Assembly: GCF_003550065.1 (NCBI RefSeq)
Contig: NZ_QXDC01000004.1
Location: 62,001-126,000, forward strand
DNA: 64,000 nucleotides
Direction: 5' to 3'
DNA from: Hephaestia caeni
GTDB taxonomy: Bacteria; Pseudomonadota; Alphaproteobacteria; Sphingomonadales; Sphingomonadaceae
Shown here one piece after another: positions 37,629-45,608 of this stretch. The notes under the pieces were generated by a model, which was given only the letters and a program-made list of their open reading frames with translations, was not told where the DNA came from and searched no databases. Numbering within the stretch: position 1 is the first letter of the stretch; each line of letters opens with the position of its first letter. Position numbers and translations under genes: made by a program.

Positions 37629-38735
37629 TCAATCGAACTCCCGCGCGTACCGGGCGAGATGGTAATCGCCGTTTCCATACAGCGTTTCGAGCGCGAACAC
37701 CCGCTTGAAGCAATGGCTGACCTTATAATCGTTCACGGTGCCGACCCCGCCATGCACCTGGATACCCTGATTGACGACGAAGCGCGCCTTCTCGGCGACC
37801 AGCACCTTGAGCGCCGACGCGGCAAGCGCGCGTTCGCCGGCGTCGGCAGCGACATTGGCGAGCGCCTCGAACACCCCGCCACGCAGCGCTTCCAGCTCGA
37901 TGAACATCCGTGCCAGCCGATGGGCGATCACCTGGAAGTGCGCGATCGGCCGGCCGAACTGCTCGCGCTTGCCCGCATAGCCGGCGGTTTCGTCGAGCGC
38001 GGCCTGCGCGGCGCCCGCCGCTTCGGCGCCCAGCGCGGTGATCGTGCGATCGATGCCGGCCGTGATCGCTGCCCCGACGCCGCCGCCGATGGCGACCGCG
38101 CGCGCCGCAACCCGATCCAACGTCAGGTCGGCGGCAGCGGCATCGTCGATCGTGTAATAGCCGGTACGTACCAACCCTTCGGCCTCACCCGCCACCATGA
38201 ACAGCCCCGTCGTGCCGTCCGCCAGACGCGCGGAGACGAGGAGGTGATCGGCATCGGCGCCGTCCATGACCACCGCCTTGCGGCCGCTGAGTACCCAGTC
38301 TTCGCCTGCCTGCTCGGCGCGGGTGGTGACGACCTCTGGCCGGAACCGCCCGCCGGGTTCGTACAGCGCCGCCGCGAAGCGCCCCTCGCCCGATCCGATG
38401 CGGGCGAGGATATTATCCGCAAGCGCCGGCTCGGCCGCCTCGAACACCAGGTTGGCGACCAGGAAGGCCGATCGGAAAAACGGTTCGACCACGACCGCGC
38501 GGCCAAATTCCTCGGCGATGATCGCGGCATCGATCGTCGATTGCTCGATGGCGTCGCGGTTCGGCAGCGCGCGCGCGATCCAGCCGCGGTCGACCATCGT
38601 CCGCCAACGCGCGTCGTCGCGCGACGTGGCGGTCGCCGTCCGCGCGAGGTGCGCCGCGAACGTGTAATCGGAATCGAGCCATGCGCGCAGATCGTCACGC
38701 AGATTCTGTTCGGCGTCGGAAAGCTTCAGGTCCAC
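37629..38735 (-). CDS. Acyl-CoA dehydrogenase-like small (probably non-catalytic) subunit
   Basis: The 368-residue ACAD homologue resembles the smaller partner of heteromeric dehydrogenases such as the steroid-degrading FadE/ChsE pairs and pimeloyl-CoA dehydrogenase. It retains ACAD features (AGYAGKREQFGRPIAHFQ, VHGGVGTVNDYKVSHCFKR). A catalytic Glu is absent at both known positions: helix G reads DRTITALG and the C-terminal site reads TLYGNGD. GTG 38735 is the likely start, 2 nt after the stop of the large-subunit gene. Loss of the base plus adjacency argues for an alpha2beta2 complex. Confidence 0.85.
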   Translation of the reverse strand: MDLKLSDAEQNLRDDLRAWLDSDYTFAAHLARTATATSRDDARWRTMVDRGWIARALPNRDAIEQSTIDAAIIAEEFGRAVVVEPFFRSAFLVANLVFEAAEPALADNILARIGSGEGRFAAALYEPGGRFRPEVVTTRAEQAGEDWVLSGRKAVVMDGADADHLLVSARLADGTTGLFMVAGEAEGLVRTGYYTIDDAAAADLTLDRVAARAVAIGGGVGAAITAGIDRTITALGAEAAGAAQAALDETAGYAGKREQFGRPIAHFQVIAHRLARMFIELEALRGGVFEALANVAADAGERALAASALKVLVAEKARFVVNQGIQVHGGVGTVNDYKVSHCFKRVFALETLYGNGDYHLARYAREFD

Positions 38736-38737
38736 GC

Positions 38738-39958
38738 TCAATACCCCCACACCGTCTTCGCGATGATCCCGTGCTGCACTTCGCTCGACCCGCCGAAGAT
38801 CGTGATCGCCCGGCGGAACATCAGGTGCCCGAGCTTGCCGGGGGCATAATCGGGCGCGAATTCGGGCGCTTCGTCACGATAGGGGCTCTGATCGAGATCG
38901 TGTTCGGTGGTCGCATCGTGGTTCGGGAAATAGACCGGGCCGTATTGCCCCAGCGCCTCGACGATCAGCGCGGAAACCTCCTGCTGCGCTTCGCCGCCCT
39001 GCACCTTGATCGCCGCGGTCGAGGCCGCGACGCTGGGGGTCGCGTCGGTCAGCAGGCGCTGCATCTGCCAGCGCAGTGATTTGAGCTGGATCTCGAGGCG
39101 CGCGACCTTACGGCGATAGGCATCGTCGTCCCATAGCGTCGCATCGCCGTCGCGCTGGTCCCGCGCGAACGCCTTGGCGCGCTCTACCTCGTGCCGGATC
39201 AGCCAGCTTTGCGCCACCATCCCGCGCTCGCGTGAGAGCAGGAACTTGGCATAGTCCCAGCCCTTGTTCTCCTCGCCGATCAACTCGTCGGCGGGCACGC
39301 GGACGTCGCGCAGGTGGACCTCATTCACCGTATATTGGTGATCGTACATGTGGATGGGTTTCAGCTCGACGCCCGGCGCGTTCATGTCGATCAGCAGGAA
39401 ACTGATGCCCGCCTGCTTGCGCACGTCGGGATCGGTGCGCACCAGCGTGAACATCTTGTCGGCGAAATGCCCCTCGCTGGTCCACGTCTTGACGCCGTTG
39501 ACGACGTAATGATCGCCGTCGCGCACCGCCGTCGTGGTCAGCGACGCGAGGTCGGACCCGGCATTGGGTTCCGAAAACCCCTGGCAGAAGAAGATATCGC
39601 CATTGGCGATCGGTTCGAGATATTTCGCTTTCTGCGCCTCGGTGCCGAAGGTGAAGATCACCGGCGCGACCATGAAGACGCCCAGGTTCGATACCCCCGG
39701 CGCCCCCGCGCGGCCCAGTTCCTCGACGAACATGTCGACCTGCGTCGTGTCCCAGCCGGGGCCACCATATTCCTTCGGCCAGTTGCGCCCGATCCAGCCG
39801 CGCCGGGCAAGGATGCGCATCCACTCGCGCAGATCCTCCTTGGGGGGATGGAAGCCGCTGGTCGCACGATCACGAAGCGACGCGGGGAGGTTGTCGGCGA
39901 TCCACTGGCGCATCTCGGCCTTGAGGGCCGCGTTTTCCGGGCTGAGCGTGAACTTCAT
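38738..39958 (-). CDS. Acyl-CoA dehydrogenase large subunit
   Basis: The 406-residue protein has normal ACAD domains: FSEPNAGSDLASLTTTAV, VNGVKTWTSEGH and the C-terminal AITIFGGSSEVQHGIIAKTV. Glu in LLSRERGMVA occupies the isovaleryl-CoA/FadE26-type catalytic base position, while the MCAD site reads FGGS. A long insert (about 275-360) with DLDQSPYRDEAPEF is typical of the large PimC/FadE28-like group. The next gene encodes the base-less partner, so the two probably form one enzyme acting on a bulky acyl-CoA. Confidence 0.9.
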   Translation of the reverse strand: MKFTLSPENAALKAEMRQWIADNLPASLRDRATSGFHPPKEDLREWMRILARRGWIGRNWPKEYGGPGWDTTQVDMFVEELGRAGAPGVSNLGVFMVAPVIFTFGTEAQKAKYLEPIANGDIFFCQGFSEPNAGSDLASLTTTAVRDGDHYVVNGVKTWTSEGHFADKMFTLVRTDPDVRKQAGISFLLIDMNAPGVELKPIHMYDHQYTVNEVHLRDVRVPADELIGEENKGWDYAKFLLSRERGMVAQSWLIRHEVERAKAFARDQRDGDATLWDDDAYRRKVARLEIQLKSLRWQMQRLLTDATPSVAASTAAIKVQGGEAQQEVSALIVEALGQYGPVYFPNHDATTEHDLDQSPYRDEAPEFAPDYAPGKLGHLMFRRAITIFGGSSEVQHGIIAKTVWGY

Positions 39959-40094
39959 CTAATCCCCTCGATCGCCGTGGCTTTCGCGCCATCCATGACG
40001 GGCCATGCTTGCACTTCGGGATACGAAGCACCACCGCCCCCCTTCAAATGCCGAATTGCGATTCCGGGCATAGCCGGCGGGTATGCGCATGGCT

Positions 40095-40236
40095 GTTCGG
40101 GAAATCGCGAAAGAGCGATTTCCGGAGCGGCACCGGCCCGCTCCCCCACCCGGCCAACCACAGGATCATGCTGGATGGGTGGCCGGGTGGGGGAGCGGGC
40201 CGGTGCCGCAATGCGCCTTTCGGCGCATTCCCAAAC
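40095..40236. repeat. Long GC-rich palindromic repeat, copy 3, with flanking hairpins
   Basis: The core 40127-40209 runs from GCGGCACCGGCCCGCTCCCC to the matching GGGGAGCGGGCCGGTGCCGC and is a nearly perfect inverted repeat around a loop of about 15 nt. Two small hairpins flank it: GGAAATCGC/GCGATTTCC (40100-40123) on the left and AATGCGCC/GGCGCATT (40210-40229) on the right. Their outer ends, GTTCGGGAA and TTCCCAAAC, mirror each other, so the full 142-bp unit is a composite palindrome. It lies between the acyl-CoA dehydrogenase and LysR genes, in a gap of 283 nt that otherwise holds nothing I recognise. Confidence 0.85.
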
Positions 40237-40241
40237 GACCC

Positions 40242-41150
40242 CTAAGAACGCCGCGGGAAGCGTTCCTTCAGGATCGTGCTCAGCCGCTGCGTCACTTCGA
40301 GCACCGCGTGCGAGGGGGCATGTTCGGCCGATCGCGCCACGATCCGTTCCAGCCGCAACGCCTCGATCGGGCGCACTGCCAGCGATCCTTCGCGAATCCC
40401 CTGTTCCGCCGCGCTTTCGAGGCTGATCGTATACCCCAGTTTGCGCGCCACCATCGGGCGCGCCATCAGCGTGGTCTCGACCTCCGCAACGACGTTGTTG
40501 GGCGTCAGGCCGGCATCGGCGAAGGCGCGTTCGACGATATCGCGAATCCCTTCCTTGCGGATTCCCGCGATGATCAACGGAAGATCGACGATCTCGGCGA
40601 GCTTGAGCGGCTCGTCGCCATCGAGCAGCGGATCGCCCTTCGCCCCGACCAGCGAGATCGGCTCGGTGAACGATGCGCCGAGGATGAGGTGCGCGGGATC
40701 GACGTTGAGCGACAGCACCGCGACGTCGACCACCCCCGTCACCAGCATCTTGCGAAGCCGCGGCGACAGGCCCTCCATGAAATTGAGCGTGATCTCGGGA
40801 AAATCGGTCCGCACCTGCTCCAGCAGGTCCGACGCGATCCATTCGGCAAGCGTCGGCGCCAGCCCGATATTCACCTTGCCGCCGACATGCGTCTGGCGAA
40901 ACAGGATGCGCTGCTTGACCTGTTCGGTCAGGTGCAGGATCCGCTCCGCCTCCTCGAGCAGCATCAAGCCGTCCTCGGTGGGGATCGAGCCGCGCGTGTG
41001 GCGAGTGAACAGCGTCGTCTTGAGTTCGTGCTCGAGCAATCCGATCTGGCGGCTGAGGGCGGGCTGCGCGATGTGCAGTTCGATCGCGGCCTTCTTGAAA
41101 CTTTCGTTCCGCGCTACCGCCACGAAGTAGCGGAGTTGACGCAGTTCCAT
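40242..41150 (-). CDS. LysR family transcriptional regulator
   Basis: The 302-residue regulator has an N-terminal winged helix-turn-helix (MELRQLRYFVAVARNESFKK, then AAIELHIAQPALSRQIGLLE) and a periplasmic-binding-like effector domain (about 90-290). LysR proteins usually control adjacent or divergent genes in response to a pathway intermediate. ATG 41150 gives the family N-terminus and has AGGTGAAAG upstream. Its likely targets are the catabolic genes to the left or the divergent nitroreductase; the effector is unknown. Confidence 0.92.
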   Translation of the reverse strand: MELRQLRYFVAVARNESFKKAAIELHIAQPALSRQIGLLEHELKTTLFTRHTRGSIPTEDGLMLLEEAERILHLTEQVKQRILFRQTHVGGKVNIGLAPTLAEWIASDLLEQVRTDFPEITLNFMEGLSPRLRKMLVTGVVDVAVLSLNVDPAHLILGASFTEPISLVGAKGDPLLDGDEPLKLAEIVDLPLIIAGIRKEGIRDIVERAFADAGLTPNNVVAEVETTLMARPMVARKLGYTISLESAAEQGIREGSLAVRPIEALRLERIVARSAEHAPSHAVLEVTQRLSTILKERFPRRS

Positions 41151-41170
41151 TCTTTCACCTCTCCAACGAG

Positions 41171-41199
41171 GAGGACGCCGGCCACATGCCGGCGCACCT
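41171..41199. other. Inverted repeat in the lysR/nitroreductase divergent region
   Basis: CGCCGGC (41176-41182) and GCCGGCG (41188-41194) are perfect complements around CACAT, extended outward by GAGGA and CACCTC. It is 20-50 nt upstream of the lysR start. It could be a binding site or a transcript hairpin. The rest of the 255-nt gap shows no clear promoter by eye. Confidence 0.35.
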
Positions 41200-41405
41200 C
41201 CCATTCTGCGCCCGGCGGCGATCGTGTTGCTGTCGGGATCACGCGTGCGATGCCGGGGGCGACCATGCTGCCGGACTCATGCCGCATCTTGCCGCTGCGG
41301 GCAAAAGGCAAGTCGCCCCCCGGCACGAAGGCGGCACGCTCTCCCATGTCAATTCGCGTCTTGCTATCGGCTCCATGTGCTTGCGAACCGGTACGCGATT
41401 GAAGC

Positions 41406-42098
41406 ATGGCTGCCGCGATGCGCGATCTTGACCAGTTCGAAGCGATCGCCGGGCGCAGGCGCGCGGTTCGGGCCTTTCTTCCCCGGCCGGTAGACCGCGC
41501 GCTGATCGCGCGCGCGATCGCGATCGCCGCGACCGCGCCATCAAGTTGCAATACCCAGCCCTGGACGCTCCACATCGCCTCGGGGGCGGCACTCGATCGC
41601 CTTCGTACGGCGCTGACCGAGGCGGTGTCGTCGGGCAGGCCGCCCGCTTACGAGGTCGAGGCCGCCGATCGCTACGAAGGGCCGTTTCGCGAACGGCAGA
41701 TCGACGCTGCCGTCCGCCTGTTCGAGGCACAGGGCGTCGGGCGGTACAACACCGCGGCACGCGCGCAATCGATGCTGCGCAATTTCGCCTTCTTCGGCGC
41801 GCCGCACGCCGCATTCCTGTTCATCCCGGCCGGCGGGGGGCTTCGCGAGGCCGCCGATTGCAGCAAGTTCGCGCAAACCTTCATGCTCGCGCTCGCCGCG
41901 GCAGGGCTCGGATCGTGCCCGCAGGGCGCACTGAGCGGCTATCCGGCGGTCGTCCGCCAGGCGCTGAGGCTGGGAAGCGAAACCGGCAAGCTGCTGCTCG
42001 GCATCTCGTTCGGCTATCCCGATGACGACGACCCGACTGCCCGCGTCCGTCCGCCGCGTTGCCCCACACAGGATATCACCCGTTTCCACGACGATTGA
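41406..42098 (+). CDS. Nitroreductase family FMN flavoprotein
   Basis: The 230-residue protein has the nitroreductase fold: the FMN-binding RRRAVRAF near the N-terminus, ATAPSSCNTQPW (residues about 42-53), and the C-terminal AAAGLGSCPQGALSGYP and LLGISFGYPD. Family members reduce nitroaromatics, quinones or enones with NAD(P)H. ATG 41406 or ATG 41418 may be the start. It is divergent from the LysR regulator and may belong to the same catabolic function. Confidence 0.9.
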   Translation: MAAAMRDLDQFEAIAGRRRAVRAFLPRPVDRALIARAIAIAATAPSSCNTQPWTLHIASGAALDRLRTALTEAVSSGRPPAYEVEAADRYEGPFRERQIDAAVRLFEAQGVGRYNTAARAQSMLRNFAFFGAPHAAFLFIPAGGGLREAADCSKFAQTFMLALAAAGLGSCPQGALSGYPAVVRQALRLGSETGKLLLGISFGYPDDDDPTARVRPPRCPTQDITRFHDD

Positions 42099-42182
42099 AG
42101 GCGCGGAAAGGCGGGGAAAAGCACGACCCGGCGTGGCGTCCGGCCGCGCGCCGGCAGCATAAGCGTCGGCTGGCAGTTTGTT

Positions 42183-42208
42183 TTATAATTGACACATCGT
42201 GTTATATA
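42183..42208. promoter_or_regulatory. AT-rich symmetric site upstream of the tailspike-like gene
   Basis: A TATAAT hexamer (42184-42189) and an inverted repeat ACAC-ATC-GTGT inside TATAA...TTATA lie about 105-130 nt before the coding start. The AT content stands out from the surrounding DNA. Promoter and operator roles are inferred from composition and symmetry only, since no matching -35 box is evident. Confidence 0.35.
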
Positions 42209-42312
42209 TGAGACTTACGACCCAAGTTCGGGCGGGAGACGCGGCGCCGGGCAGCGATCGAATGGCGGGAAAACGATTCCATTCGGCGCCGAAAAGGGGA
42301 GCTTCCTGGGAA

Positions 42313-44028
42313 ATGAACCGCTTCGCAGCCCTGCTCATCGCCGCACTCGCATTGCCCTCGCCGGCGCTCGCCGAACAGAAGAGGCCGCTCGTCCTGGTCG
42401 ACGACGAGGTCGCGCCCCTGCCCGGGGCGGACACGATCGGCACCCGCCCGAATTCGCCGATCGATGTCGCCGACTATATGACCCCCGAACAGGTCGCCGA
42501 CGTGATCGCCGGCACCAAGACGCTCGATGTCACGCAAGCGGTGCAGAACTGGCTCGCGGCGTGCGTTGCGCAGCATCGCGCCTGCCGCGCCATGCCCGGC
42601 ATCTACCGGCTCAGCGGCCCGATCGTCTTCGAACAGGCCGGCAACCTCACCACCGGGCTGACGGTCTATTCCGAATCCCCCGGCCAGACCATTTTCGACA
42701 ACAGCTATACCGCCGGCCTGCCCTTTCTCCTCCAGGCCTCGGGCGGTACGCCAGAGGCGCCGGTCAGCGCGACCTACGCCTATCTCAGCGGGCTGGCGTT
42801 CCGCTGCAATTATGCCGGGCCGTGCGTCACGATCGGCAGGCCCGATTATGCGGACCAGATCAACGAATTCACGCTCTGGCGGCTGTCGGTGCAGAATGCC
42901 AACGCCAGCGCAGGCAGCACCGCCTATGAATTCAACGCGGTGTTTTCAGGCTATGTCTATGCCAATGGGTCGACCGGGGCTTCGCCGGGCCGGATCGCCA
43001 AGCTGGGCACGATCACCGGTGGCAGCGGCTATGTCGACGGCACCTATGTCGATGTGCCGCTGACTGGCTCGGTTCAGGGCTCGCTCGCGAAGGCCGAGGT
43101 CACGATCGCCCGTGGCAAGGTGACCAACGTCATGATCACCTCGGGCGGCGTCATTTACAATGTCGGCGATGTCGTGACGATCCCCGCCGCCAGCGTCGGC
43201 GGCCGCGGTGCGGGGTTCTCCGCCCCCGTCACCGCCGTCACCAACGTCGCGAACGACATCTACCGCATCAAGCAATCGGCGTTCACCAGCTACAAGATCG
43301 GCGGCTCGAGCGGCTGGAACTTCGTCCACCTTACCGACACCTATTCATACGGCAACACCTTCATCTCGCCCGACTGCGAGATCGTCGCGACCTGCTACAA
43401 GATCGACAGCTTCAACGCGGTGCGCAACACCAGCCTCGGCGGCACCTATGCCTATTCGAACTATGGCCACGGCGTCGATGCATCGACGGGCAGCTTCGTC
43501 GCGATCAACCCCAACATCAACGCCGACGCCTCGCGGTTCATGGCACCGGGCTCCACCGCCTTCGCTGCGCGCTGGACCAACGACACCGTCGCGCTGACCA
43601 ACGCGCCGACCTTTTCCTCCTCGGTCACCACGCGCAACCCGTCGGGCGCCGCGACGCTGGCGCTCACCTCAGCGGCGCACACGACCAAGCTCAACGCCGA
43701 TACCGGCGGCAATTTCTTCCTGAGCAACACCAAGCAGGGCGGCTTCACCGTGCTTGATCAGGCCGGGCGGGGGGTACTGCAATTCAAGGTCAACGGCGCG
43801 CAGGTCGCCGCGATGTTCGATTCGACGACGATCTTCGACACCAAGACGACGGCACCCGCGATCGGCACGTCGGGCTATATCGTGTCGACGCTGCCCGCAT
43901 CGCCCGCCAACGGCGATCGCGCCTATGTCACCGACGCCCATGCCTGCACCTTCATGGCGACCCCGATCGGCGGCGGCGCCACTTTGTGCCCGGTGATCTA
44001 TCTCGACGGCTGGAAAGCGGGCGGCTGA
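42313..44028 (+). CDS. Exported beta-helix protein with phage tailspike-like architecture
   Basis: The 571-residue protein starts with a signal peptide (MNRFAALLIAALALPSPALA). Residues about 75-230 resemble the start of a right-handed beta-helix (VTQAVQNWLAAC, MPGIYRLSGPIVF, LTVYSESPGQTIFDN), as in pectate lyase-type and tailspike proteins. A Gly/Val-rich module follows at about 235-300 (ITGGSGYVDGTYVDVPLTG, ITSGGVIYNVGDVV), a design common in phage tail fibres. The C-terminus (about 520-571, YIVSTLPASPANGDRAYVTD) also resembles tail-fibre ends. No other phage gene is near. It may be a secreted polysaccharide-binding or -cleaving protein. The catalytic residues are not identifiable. Confidence 0.7.
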   Translation: MNRFAALLIAALALPSPALAEQKRPLVLVDDEVAPLPGADTIGTRPNSPIDVADYMTPEQVADVIAGTKTLDVTQAVQNWLAACVAQHRACRAMPGIYRLSGPIVFEQAGNLTTGLTVYSESPGQTIFDNSYTAGLPFLLQASGGTPEAPVSATYAYLSGLAFRCNYAGPCVTIGRPDYADQINEFTLWRLSVQNANASAGSTAYEFNAVFSGYVYANGSTGASPGRIAKLGTITGGSGYVDGTYVDVPLTGSVQGSLAKAEVTIARGKVTNVMITSGGVIYNVGDVVTIPAASVGGRGAGFSAPVTAVTNVANDIYRIKQSAFTSYKIGGSSGWNFVHLTDTYSYGNTFISPDCEIVATCYKIDSFNAVRNTSLGGTYAYSNYGHGVDASTGSFVAINPNINADASRFMAPGSTAFAARWTNDTVALTNAPTFSSSVTTRNPSGAATLALTSAAHTTKLNADTGGNFFLSNTKQGGFTVLDQAGRGVLQFKVNGAQVAAMFDSTTIFDTKTTAPAIGTSGYIVSTLPASPANGDRAYVTDAHACTFMATPIGGGATLCPVIYLDGWKAGG

Positions 44029-44040
44029 TCGACCGCGGGC

Positions 44041-45594
44041 CTACAGATTGCGTCGCAGCGTCAGCGACCCATCGGCGTTCAGCGTCTGCCGGCACGCCCA
44101 GCGCATCGGGTAGCGCGCGCTCTTGACCTCGATTTCGGCGCTGAGGCGCAGGCCGGCCCAGTCCCTGATCCCCGGCAGCGGCAGCAACGCCTGGCGGATA
44201 CCCGACGGCCGAGGATAACCCGGATCGACGCAGCCGCTCGCCACGACCTCTCCATTCTCGCGCCGCAGCGTGAGGCGCAACACGCCGGGCACGCCCGCCA
44301 CCCCGTCATTGGCGAGCCCGATCACCAGCCCCGCGCCGCCCTCGCGCTCGAACGCCCAGATGAAAGCGGGATAGACACGGTAGCCGATCCGCCGTGCGAT
44401 CCGGTCGATCGGCTCGGGGTAGCGCTCGTAGTAACTGAGCACGTTGGCGGCAGCGATGTTGTGCCAGTTCCAGATCGACCAGTAATTCGCCCCCACCGCG
44501 AGCACATGATCGATGATCTGCTCGTTCCTGGTGACGCCGTCGACGAGCCCGAGCTGATCCGGCGCGCCGGTCGTCATCCCGACTTCGCTGATCGCGGCGG
44601 TCCACGCCGGCCGATTGCTGAGCGCCTCGATCTGCGTGTTCTCGATGAAGATCGTGTCGCTTCGAATCCAATTGCCCGAACGCACGCTCCGGTCGAGCAT
44701 CGCGGCGTTGCCGACATGGTTGAAATCGGGCTGGGTGTTGGTGACCAGCGGCGTTGTCGTCCAACGGCGCACCTGGCTGTCCATCATCTTGCGCCAGGTG
44801 CGTTCGGCGCTGGCATCGTCGGGAAAGACATTGCCCTCGAACGGCCAAGCATGCCCTTCGCCCCAGAAGCCGTACATCATCGTATCCATATATTCGACGT
44901 CGGGGCTGCCGTTGAATTGATCGGCGAGCAGCGCGTTCAACTCCTCGAACGCGGCCTGATACGCGGGATGGTCGTAGCGCGGCAGCGCGTGTTTCTTGGC
45001 GTAGCGCACCTGCGATCGATCCCCGGCCCATACCCCCTCGAGCGGCACCGAAGGAACCTTGTCGATCAGGAACGCGGGCATCCCCGGCTCGGCGAAATCG
45101 GGGTTTTCGAGCATGATCCGAAACCCCACCCTTTTGCCGTACGCGCGCGCCAGATCGAAGGTGATCCGCCACCAATCGGGCAGGTCGAGCCGCCCCGGCC
45201 TTGTCTGCACCTCGCGCCAATTGGGCCGCAGATAGACCTTCTGCGTGAACGGCAGGCTGACGATATCCTCGATCGATCGTTCGAGCGTCTGGCCGGGGAG
45301 CCGTGGCGGGCCGATGTCGCCCGACACATAGGCGGTGAGCCCCATGCCGAAATTGGGGACGATCTCGCGCGACGGCGTGGTCCCCATCACGACATCGCCA
45401 CCGGGCGCGATCGCCGCCGGGCCGTAATTGGGGAATGGCCCCTGATAGAGGCGGTCGTGGACGTCCGGCCCCGGCCCCCAATCGTATCCGGCCCAATTAT
45501 GGTCGGGCAGCTCGCCACGCGCCGCGCGCGCCCCGAAGGCGGCGGCGACGGCGGCAGACCCCGCCCCCACTTTCAGGAAGTCACGCCGATCCAT
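44041..45594 (-). CDS. Tat-exported TIM-barrel protein, possible glycoside hydrolase
   Basis: The 517-residue protein begins with a Tat signal (MDRRDFLKVGAGSAAVAAAF). The mature part looks like a (beta/alpha)8 barrel: KVYLRPNWREVQTRPG, FRIMLENPD, VEYMDTMMYGFWGEGHAWPF and TIFIENTQIEAL. A Glu in FWGEGH and Glu in FIENT could be acid/base and nucleophile, as in GH-A clan or DUF4832-type proteins. A small beta domain ends the protein. It lies 14 nt after the TonB receptor stop, so it is probably cotranscribed with it and acts on the imported glycan in the periplasm. Confidence 0.7.
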   Translation of the reverse strand: MDRRDFLKVGAGSAAVAAAFGARAARGELPDHNWAGYDWGPGPDVHDRLYQGPFPNYGPAAIAPGGDVVMGTTPSREIVPNFGMGLTAYVSGDIGPPRLPGQTLERSIEDIVSLPFTQKVYLRPNWREVQTRPGRLDLPDWWRITFDLARAYGKRVGFRIMLENPDFAEPGMPAFLIDKVPSVPLEGVWAGDRSQVRYAKKHALPRYDHPAYQAAFEELNALLADQFNGSPDVEYMDTMMYGFWGEGHAWPFEGNVFPDDASAERTWRKMMDSQVRRWTTTPLVTNTQPDFNHVGNAAMLDRSVRSGNWIRSDTIFIENTQIEALSNRPAWTAAISEVGMTTGAPDQLGLVDGVTRNEQIIDHVLAVGANYWSIWNWHNIAAANVLSYYERYPEPIDRIARRIGYRVYPAFIWAFEREGGAGLVIGLANDGVAGVPGVLRLTLRRENGEVVASGCVDPGYPRPSGIRQALLPLPGIRDWAGLRLSAEIEVKSARYPMRWACRQTLNADGSLTLRRNL

Positions 45595-45608
45595 GCCGCG
45601 GTCCGCTC

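Noticed and set aside
42313..44028. Prophage remnant around the tailspike-like gene
   Set aside because: No integrase, capsid, tail assembly, lysis gene or attachment repeat is visible nearby; neighbours are a nitroreductase and a sugar locus.
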